Part shown: in pieces, positions 1-3,974 of the stretch
How positions within the stretch are numbered: position 1 is the stretch's first letter
How the letters are laid out: every line of letters begins with the position of its first letter
Assembly: GCA_937892635.1 (NCBI GenBank)
Contig: CALBKB010000194.1
Span: 1 to 9,820, forward strand
Length of the DNA stretch: 9,820 nucleotides
Direction of reading: 5' to 3'
Source: an uncultured Clostridia bacterium
Lineage (GTDB): Bacteria > Bacillota > Clostridia > Oscillospirales > UMGS1783
Made by a program: the position numbers and the translations under genes
Notes under the pieces: generated by a model
What the model saw: the letters and a program-made list of their open reading frames with translations, nothing else
The model's database searches: none
Told to the model about the DNA's origin: nothing

Positions 1-544
1 GCTTAGGATAAAACTCGTCGACCAGCTGAAAGAACAGCACGGTCAGGTTGACCTCGCCGCTGAGATCCACGCTTTCCATGCGTCGGTCATTGGCCAACTC
101 AAAAAACTCGTTGAGCAGCTCGTCCAGCCGATGCGCCTTGTTCAGTGCAACACCGACATATTCCTGCTGCTTTTTCTTGTCCTTTTCTTCCTTTAATAGG
201 GATAAATATCCGGTCACCGAGGTTAACGGAGTTTTCAGATCATGTGCCAGATAGGCAATATTTTCGGCCTCCCTCTCGGCCTGTCGGCGCATCTGCCCGG
301 ACTGCTGCAACACGCACCACACCGCCCAGCCGACGACGGCCAATACATAGAGCGATACGATCAGTATCTGATTGATCCCCGGCGTGTGCCACAGATACGC
401 CCAGGCGTTCTGTGCCCATCCGCCAATGCCACGCCATAACCAATTGTGCCACCACATGATCTCCAGCACCGCCTGAGGCAGCCAATAGGCGGCCGTGCCG
501 ATCGCCCACCAAAGTAGGAACCGTTTAATGATTGGATCTTTCAA
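1..544 (-). CDS. VanS-like sensor histidine kinase (partial, C-terminus outside the window)
   Basis: Membrane sensor kinase; autophosphorylates on histidine and passes the phosphate to the response regulator encoded just upstream. 181 codons are visible. Residues about 8-28 and 60-80 form two membrane segments around a short outside loop that is rich in tryptophan. A short charged linker follows directly, with no room for a HAMP domain. The H-box LAHDLKTPLTSVTGYLSLL lies at residues 99-117 with phospho-acceptor His101, followed by the second dimerisation helix (about 122-152). The sequence around His101 is typical of VanS-type kinases. The ATP-binding domain lies beyond base 1. The start is inferred to be TTG at 544: it keeps the first membrane helix, it follows a purine-rich GGGGAGTGGGG stretch by 7 nt, and the first in-frame ATG (residue 30) would cut off that helix. 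It overlaps the regulator gene by 20 bp, so translational coupling is likely. The ligand is unknown, and no vancomycin-resistance enzymes are visible here. Confidence 0.9.
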   Translation of the reverse strand, partial: MKDPIIKRFLLWWAIGTAAYWLPQAVLEIMWWHNWLWRGIGGWAQNAWAYLWHTPGINQILIVSLYVLAVVGWAVWCVLQQSGQMRRQAEREAENIAYLAHDLKTPLTSVTGYLSLLKEEKDKKKQQEYVGVALNKAHRLDELLNEFFELANDRRMESVDLSGEVNLTVLFFQLVDEFYPK

Positions 545-1214
545 ATTTATACCCCACTCCCCACACAGTCTGAATATAGGTGACTGACGCATCGACCGCT
601 GTCAGTTTCTCCCGCAGGCGGCGGATATGTACCATGACGGTGTTATTGCTGTCCAAATATTTCTCGCCCCATACCGTTTGGAATATCTCCTCGGCCGGCA
701 CGACCCGGCCCTTTTTGCTACACAGCAACCACAGTATGGAAAACTCGGTCGGGGTCAACACCACCGGCTGATCTTGTAGGGTGCAGGTGTGAGTCGTCCG
801 GTCAATACACAGCCCGGCCTCCTCCAGCCGATCCTCTGAGGGCGCAGCACCGTAGGTCTTATATCGGCGCAGCTGCGCCTTGACCCGCGCCACCAGCACC
901 GGCGGCCAGAAAGGTTTGGTGATATAATCGTCCGCACCAATGGAAAGACCGACGATCTTGTCGCCATCCGCCCGACGCGCCGTTAAAAATAGAATAGGGA
1001 AGGTGTGCTTCTCCCGCAATTTGGCACATAGAGCAAATCCGTCCATCTCCGGCATCATAACATCCAGAATAGCAAGATCCGGCGGGTCAGCCAGCATAGA
1101 CTCCAGAGCCGAAAGAGACCGATAAAAAACATCTACCCGGTATCCCTCGCCGGTCAATACCGTGCCGACCAGATCGGCGATCTCCTTTTCGTCATCCACA
1201 ACAACGATCCGCAT
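525..1214 (-). CDS. VanR-like OmpR/PhoB-family response regulator
   Basis: DNA-binding response regulator, 229 aa, a normal length for the OmpR family. The receiver domain (residues 1-115) has the acidic pair D7/D8, phospho-acceptor D51 in LAILDVMMP, T78 and K100 in the ADDYITKPF motif. A winged-helix domain (about 130-226) follows, with LTPTEFSILWLL and a final TVWGVGYKFE. The stretch KPFWPPVLVARVKAQLRRYK closely resembles VanR proteins. The frame is open from an ATG at 1244, but the ATG at 1214 is preferred: it begins MRIVVVDDE as in the family and is preceded by AAGGGGGTGAGG. The kinase gene follows with a 20-bp overlap, making a two-gene unit. The sequence supports a VanR-like regulator but not an assignment to glycopeptide resistance, since no vanHAX-type genes are seen and such regulators also occur as general cell-envelope sensors. 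Confidence 0.95.
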   Translation of the reverse strand: MRIVVVDDEKEIADLVGTVLTGEGYRVDVFYRSLSALESMLADPPDLAILDVMMPEMDGFALCAKLREKHTFPILFLTARRADGDKIVGLSIGADDYITKPFWPPVLVARVKAQLRRYKTYGAAPSEDRLEEAGLCIDRTTHTCTLQDQPVVLTPTEFSILWLLCSKKGRVVPAEEIFQTVWGEKYLDSNNTVMVHIRRLREKLTAVDASVTYIQTVWGVGYKFERSNH

Positions 1215-1234
1215 ATCCTCACCCCCTTTTTTAT

Positions 1235-1263
1235 AGTATAGCACAGGCCCCTACAAAAGTCCT
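1235..1263 (-). promoter_or_regulatory. Putative promoter of the response regulator/kinase operon
   Basis: On the minus strand a good -10 box, TATACT, lies at 1240-1235, about 20 nt upstream of the regulator's start codon. At 17-bp spacing the -35 position reads AGGACT, a poor match to TTGACA. A weak -35 with a candidate activator box just upstream (1268-1279) would fit a promoter that needs its own phosphorylated regulator, as in VanR systems. This is inference. Confidence 0.5.
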
Positions 1264-1264
1264 T

Positions 1265-1330
1265 ACTTTTTTCTTACGATCCAAAAGCGGTTGCCAAACG
1301 ATGGATTTTGTGGTATGCTAAGAAAAAAGT
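1265..1330. repeat. Perfect 12-bp inverted repeat; one arm resembles a VanR box
   Basis: ACTTTTTTCTTA at 1265-1276 is the exact reverse complement of TAAGAAAAAAGT at 1319-1330, with 42 bp between the arms. Read on the minus strand, the left arm extends to TCGTAAGAAAAA (1279-1268). That matches 11 of 12 positions of the VanR-type binding consensus as I remember it (TCGTANGAAAWT). The right arm matches less well (9 of 12). The left arm lies just upstream of the weak -35 of the regulator promoter; the right arm covers the end of the -10 and the likely start site of the rightward promoter. A second small inverted repeat, AAAAGT-CCTT-ACTTTT, overlaps the left arm at 1255-1270. Confidence 0.55.
1291..1319 (+). 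promoter_or_regulatory. Sigma-A-type promoter of the small membrane protein/TSCPD operon
   Basis: TTGCCA at 1291-1296 and TATGCT at 1314-1319 are separated by 17 bp, a close match to the vegetative consensus. Transcription would begin near 1326, leaving a leader of about 20 nt before the ATG at 1346. It diverges from the two-component operon, and its -10 touches one arm of the inverted repeat, so control by the neighbouring regulator is plausible. Confidence 0.65.
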
Positions 1331-1345
1331 TTGGGAGATGATTGT

Positions 1346-1531
1346 ATGGCAAGAGGAAACGGCGGATTGACGGCGCCTGCGGTGCGCACGCTCATCCTTT
1401 CTCTACTGATTGTGGTATTGGGTATCGTGGGAAAATATGTGGACATTCCCTTCGTTAGTACCTACCGTTTTTGGTTCCCGGTCGCGGGCTATGCTCTGCT
1501 GATGCTGGGCAGTCTGTTCCGTGGACTGTAA
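1346..1531 (+). CDS. Small hypothetical membrane protein (two helices)
   Basis: 61-aa protein of unknown function. After a short polar N-terminus (MARGNGG) there are two hydrophobic segments, at about residues 13-29 and 43-59, joined by a short loop containing KYVDIPFVSTYRF. This predicts a small integral membrane hairpin. No family motif is recognised. The ATG at 1346 is chosen over the in-frame TTG at 1331 because GGGAG (1333-1337) sits 8 nt before it. The TSCPD gene follows after 12 bp, so the two are probably co-transcribed. It diverges from the VanR/S-like pair and might be one of its targets; that is inferred from position only. Confidence 0.75.
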   Translation: MARGNGGLTAPAVRTLILSLLIVVLGIVGKYVDIPFVSTYRFWFPVAGYALLMLGSLFRGL

Positions 1532-1543
1532 GGGGAGGACCGT

Positions 1544-1795
1544 ATGACCTATACCTATAAAACGAAAATGACCTGCTCAACCGCCATCGAATTTGATATC
1601 GAGGGCGATGTCGTTAGCAATGTCAAATTTATCGGTGGTTGCAACGGCAATCTCAAAGCCATCGGCAAATTGGTCGAGGGCATGACCGTCGATCAAATCG
1701 AACGCATATTAGGCGGCAACACCTGCGGTCCCCGCCCCACATCCTGCGCCGACCAACTGGCCAAAGCAGTAAGACAAGCCTATAACGCCCAATAA
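1544..1795 (+). CDS. TSCPD domain-containing protein (TIGR03905 type)
   Basis: 83-aa protein matching the small stand-alone TSCPD family common in Clostridia, which resembles a C-terminal domain of some ribonucleotide reductases. Visible hallmarks are GGCNGNLKAI (residues 31-40) and the CGPRPTSCADQLA segment (61-73), in which the name-giving motif reads TSCAD. Four cysteines (C11, C33, C61, C68) could bind a metal or take part in redox chemistry. The biochemical role of the stand-alone form is not established to my knowledge, so only the family is assigned. A strong GGGGAGG site lies 5 nt before the ATG. The gene is the second of a two-gene unit and is followed 2 nt after its stop codon by a strong terminator. 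Confidence 0.9.
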   Translation: MTYTYKTKMTCSTAIEFDIEGDVVSNVKFIGGCNGNLKAIGKLVEGMTVDQIERILGGNTCGPRPTSCADQLAKAVRQAYNAQ

Positions 1796-1797
1796 CG

Positions 1798-1825
1798 AAA
1801 ACCGGACGAACACGTCCGGTTTTTT
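1798..1825 (+). terminator. Rho-independent terminator after the TSCPD gene
   Basis: The stem AAAACCGGACG (1798-1808) pairs with CGTCCGGTTTT (1813-1823) around an AACA loop, and the run of six Ts is at 1820-1825. It begins 2 nt after the TSCPD stop codon. The A-rich left side could also allow termination from the other strand. Confidence 0.93.
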
Positions 1826-1854
1826 GTATATCTTCCTTTTTCTTTTCATATAAT
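1824..1854 (+). promoter_or_regulatory. Putative promoter in front of the 32-aa small ORF
   Basis: A perfect TATAAT lies at 1849-1854. The best upstream partner is a weak TTGTAT at 1824-1829 with a long 19-bp spacer. A transcript would start near 1861, only a few bases before the GGGAGG ribosome binding site at 1864-1869. It comes directly after the TSCPD terminator, so it would be a fresh start of transcription. The poor -35 keeps confidence low. Confidence 0.4.
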
Positions 1855-1876
1855 ATAAGAAAAGGGAGGCTCGACC

Positions 1877-1975
1877 ATGAACACACCGTCACCGTTGCAG
1901 GAAAAAGAAGAAACATCCCAAGAACATCCACGCTTCCAACCCATTGACCAGAAAAATTTTCCCATTCCCTCTTGA
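1877..1975 (+). CDS. Possible small protein, 32 aa, upstream of ctsR
   Basis: Short ORF of 32 codons, beginning MNTPSPLQEKEE and ending KNFPIPS. It is hydrophilic and rich in Pro, Glu and Gln, with no membrane segment, no cysteine and no family I recognise. What supports it is its start: GGGAGG (1864-1869) lies 7 nt before the ATG, and a TATAAT box lies at 1849-1854. The stop codon (1973-1975) falls inside the -35 hexamer of the ctsR promoter, so the two elements are packed together. It could be a real small protein, a leader peptide, or the worn remains of a longer gene. No terminator separates it from ctsR, so some transcripts could run on into the heat-shock operon. Confidence 0.4.
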   Translation: MNTPSPLQEKEETSQEHPRFQPIDQKNFPIPS

Positions 1976-1999
1976 CATTCGCCTGGATTGGTGTATACT
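1972..1999 (+). promoter_or_regulatory. Sigma-A promoter of the ctsR-mcsA-mcsB-clpC operon
   Basis: A perfect TTGACA at 1972-1977 and TATACT at 1994-1999 are 16 bp apart, so this is a strong vegetative promoter. Transcription would start near 2006, immediately before the CtsR operator. That is the usual design for CtsR-repressed genes: a strong basal promoter held down by a repressor until heat stress. Confidence 0.88.
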
Positions 2000-2010
2000 A
2001 TAAGCAAGAA

Positions 2011-2033
2011 GGTCAAATATAGTCAAAGTCAAA
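2011..2033 (+). promoter_or_regulatory. CtsR operator (heptad direct repeats)
   Basis: GGTCAAA (2011-2017), TAT, AGTCAAA (2021-2027) matches the known CtsR site (A/G)GTCAAANAN(A/G)GTCAAA exactly. A further AGTCAAA follows at 2027-2033, sharing one base with the second heptad. The site lies just after the predicted transcription start and immediately before the GGAG ribosome binding site (2035-2038), so bound CtsR would block initiation or early elongation. This shows autoregulation of the operon. Confidence 0.95.
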
Positions 2034-2047
2034 AGGAGTTATAACCT

Positions 2048-2500
2048 ATGGGACTTACCGATAACATTGCCGCATTTCTGATGGAATTATTAGACGAGAG
2101 CACGGGCGAACTGGAAGTGCAGCGCCAGGAGCTGGCGCAACGCTTTGGGGTGGTTCCCAGCCAGATCAACTACGTGCTGGCCTCGCGGTTTCGCCCCGAG
2201 CAGGGCTATCGCATTGAGAGCCGCCGTGGCGGCGGAGGCTATATCCGCATCTATCGGGTGCAGGACAACGACGCCGGGCGGATCATGCATCTGGTCAACG
2301 CCATTGGCGAAAGCCTGGATGCCGAAACGGCCAGCCAGCACCTGAATAACCTACTTGCCTATGATATTCTCAGCGCCGAGCAATGCCGCCTGATGGCCGC
2401 CGCCCTCTCCGACCGCGCGTTAGCACCGCTGACACGGCAAGATCGCAACGTCATTCGAGCGCGCCTCTTCAAAAACATGCTCGTTTCCACCATTTCCTAA
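2048..2500 (+). CDS. ctsR: CtsR, transcriptional repressor of class III heat-shock genes
   Basis: 150-aa repressor, the usual length for the family. The N-terminal winged helix-turn-helix (residues 1-70) contains the recognition region GVVPSQINYVLASRF and the glycine-rich wing RRGGGGYIRI (59-68) that enters the DNA minor groove. The arginine before the glycines (R60) corresponds to the wing arginine phosphorylated by McsB in studied homologues. The C-terminal part (about 78-150) is the helical dimerisation domain, ending in the family-like RNVIRARLFKNML. The ATG at 2048 is preceded by GGAG at 9 nt. It heads the operon and its operator lies directly upstream. In relatives, heat makes CtsR release DNA, and it is then degraded through McsA/McsB and ClpCP. 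Confidence 0.97.
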   Translation: MGLTDNIAAFLMELLDESTGELEVQRQELAQRFGVVPSQINYVLASRFRPEQGYRIESRRGGGGYIRIYRVQDNDAGRIMHLVNAIGESLDAETASQHLNNLLAYDILSAEQCRLMAAALSDRALAPLTRQDRNVIRARLFKNMLVSTIS

Positions 2501-2517
2501 AAGGAGGAATGATTCCT

Positions 2518-2964
2518 ATGTTATGTCAACACTGTCATCAACGCCAGGCCAATACCTTTATTTCGCGCACGGTAGGCGGGCAGACGACCCAACTGCATCT
2601 GTGCTCTGTGTGTGCCAAGGAACTGGCCTTTGATAAGATGTCGTTACTGGGCTTTGACCTGCCCAAGGCCAAGCCGGCGCGGCGAGCCTGCCCGACCTGT
2701 GGGGCGACGCTGGATCACATTGCCTCTACCGGCATGATCGGCTGTCCGGATTGCTATTGCTTTTATGAAAAGGAACTGATGCCGGCCATAACCCGTTCTC
2801 ACGGCACGGCCGTACACGTCGACCAAGCCCCGCCCGCTCCGCAAAAGAGCGAGCGAGAGGAACTGGAGGAGCAGCTGCGCGCCGCCATTACCGAGGAAAA
2901 CTTTGAACTGGCCGCCACCCTGCGCGACCGCATTAAGGCGCTGAAAAAGGAGGAGGAACAATGA
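2518..2964 (+). CDS. mcsA: McsA, zinc-binding activator of the McsB arginine kinase
   Basis: 148-aa protein, somewhat shorter than the roughly 185-aa Bacillus protein. Four CXXC pairs (C3/C6, C29/C32, C58/C61, C76/C79, plus C81) form the zinc-binding N-terminal half. A linker rich in Pro and Ala (about 100-112) leads to a C-terminal UVR motif (about 113-146). McsA binds and stimulates McsB and helps direct CtsR and other substrates to ClpC. The start at 2518 is chosen over the in-frame ATG at 2509 because AGGAGG (2502-2507) is 10 nt before 2518 but only 1 nt before 2509, and because MLCQHC is the family-like N-terminus. It begins 17 bp after ctsR and its stop overlaps the mcsB start (ATGA, 2961-2964), so the two proteins are translationally coupled. 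Confidence 0.95.
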   Translation: MLCQHCHQRQANTFISRTVGGQTTQLHLCSVCAKELAFDKMSLLGFDLPKAKPARRACPTCGATLDHIASTGMIGCPDCYCFYEKELMPAITRSHGTAVHVDQAPPAPQKSEREELEEQLRAAITEENFELAATLRDRIKALKKEEEQ

Positions 2965-3962
2965 GTGCAGACCGATATGCCGTATCTTCCCGTGTACGCT
3001 TTGCCCGTAATCTCAAGTATCCCTTTCCCGACCGCCTGACCGAACAGGGTGACATCAAGACCCGTAAAGCCATTTGCGAACAGGTGAAAGAGGCTTTTTT
3101 CAGCATAAGCGAGGAGTTTTCAGGGCAATATGATTATATCGACATGGACACGTTGCCCCGCGAAAAGGCGTTGGAACTAACCGAACGCCATCTCATTTCG
3201 CCCGCCTTTGCCGGCGGCGAACAGGGGCGGGGACTGATCGTGAGCAAAAGCCGCGACCTGTCTATTATGATCAACGAAGAAGACCATCTGCGTATTCAGG
3301 CCTTTGCCGACGGCTATGCCCTGCGCGACGCCTACGAAAAGGCCAAGGAGATCGACCGCCTGCTGGGCGCGCGTCTGGAGTTTGCTTACAGCGACAAGCT
3401 GGGGTATCTGACCGCCTGCCACACCAATCTGGGCACGGGCATGCGCGCCTCCTGCATGTTGCACCTGCCGGTCATCACCTCGACCGGCGCGCTGCGCGAT
3501 CTGATCAGCGAAACGGGTCGACTGGGCGTGACCATGCGAGGCAACTTCGGCGAGGGCAGCGGTTCTTCTGCCGAACTGTATCAGCTGAGCAATATGTTCA
3601 CCCTTGGCGTGACCGAGGACGAGATCATCGACCGCATCGAACGGATTCTCGATTCGGTTTGCGCCCAGGAAAAGAAGCTGGCTGACGGCTGGTATAAGGC
3701 CGATGCGCTGGCCATTGAAGACCGAATCTTCCGCGCCGAGGGCACGGCTCGCTACGCCCGCAGCATAAGCAGCAAGGAGCTGGAAAAACTCTATTCACTC
3801 ATGCGTCTTGGCTCGGAATTGGGCATTAACGACCACACGCCCGCCAAGCTTGACCAACTCTACAAAAACCTGCGCCCTGCCGTGCTGGCCGCCATTCCCG
3901 AAGGCCGCACCCCTGAAGGCCGCGACAAACTGCGCGCCACTCTGCTGCGCCAATCTTTATAA
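2961..3962 (+). CDS. mcsB: McsB, protein arginine kinase
   Basis: 333-aa kinase of the phosphagen kinase fold; phosphorylates arginine side chains on CtsR and on unfolded proteins, marking them for ClpCP. Visible motifs are the nucleotide-binding SSRVRFARN (residues 9-17), catalytic NEEDH (105-109), active-site Cys153 in a TACHTNLGTGMRAS segment, and RGNFGEGS (193-200). Near the C-terminus, RDKLRA (321-326) matches the RDxxRA motif that forms the allosteric phosphoarginine pocket. One oddity is that the residue after the catalytic cysteine is His154, where relatives normally have proline (CPTN). All other key residues are present, so I expect an active enzyme. Its ATG overlaps the mcsA stop codon, and an AAGGAGGAGG stretch lies just before it inside mcsA. 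clpC follows after 12 bp. Confidence 0.96.
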   Translation: MSADRYAVSSRVRFARNLKYPFPDRLTEQGDIKTRKAICEQVKEAFFSISEEFSGQYDYIDMDTLPREKALELTERHLISPAFAGGEQGRGLIVSKSRDLSIMINEEDHLRIQAFADGYALRDAYEKAKEIDRLLGARLEFAYSDKLGYLTACHTNLGTGMRASCMLHLPVITSTGALRDLISETGRLGVTMRGNFGEGSGSSAELYQLSNMFTLGVTEDEIIDRIERILDSVCAQEKKLADGWYKADALAIEDRIFRAEGTARYARSISSKELEKLYSLMRLGSELGINDHTPAKLDQLYKNLRPAVLAAIPEGRTPEGRDKLRATLLRQSL

Positions 3963-3974
3963 GGAAGTGATCGC

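Noticed and set aside
240..512. 90-codon minus-strand frame inside the kinase gene
   Set aside because: It is out of frame with the kinase, whose own frame is open across the region and contains an intact H-box and membrane helices.
1..1214. Glycopeptide-resistance locus suggested by VanR/VanS likeness
   Set aside because: No vanH, ligase or vanX-type gene is seen anywhere in the window, and VanR/S-like pairs are common without resistance genes.
1255..1276. AAAAGT-CCTT-ACTTTT plus following Ts as a terminator
   Set aside because: The stem is only 6 bp and AT-rich, and it sits in a divergent promoter region with nothing upstream to terminate; it fits better as an operator.
1653..1931. 92-codon minus-strand frame across the TSCPD gene and terminator
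   Set aside because: It reads through a strong terminator hairpin and opposite a conserved gene, and has no start signals.
1826..2047. CIRCE (HrcA) element in front of the heat-shock operon
   Set aside because: No TTAGCACTC/GAGTGCTAA-type inverted repeat is present; only CtsR heptads are seen.
2383..2517. A 45-codon N-terminal extension of McsA in the same frame
   Set aside because: It lies inside the ctsR coding region. The AGGAGG site and the family-like MLCQHC start fix the beginning at 2518.
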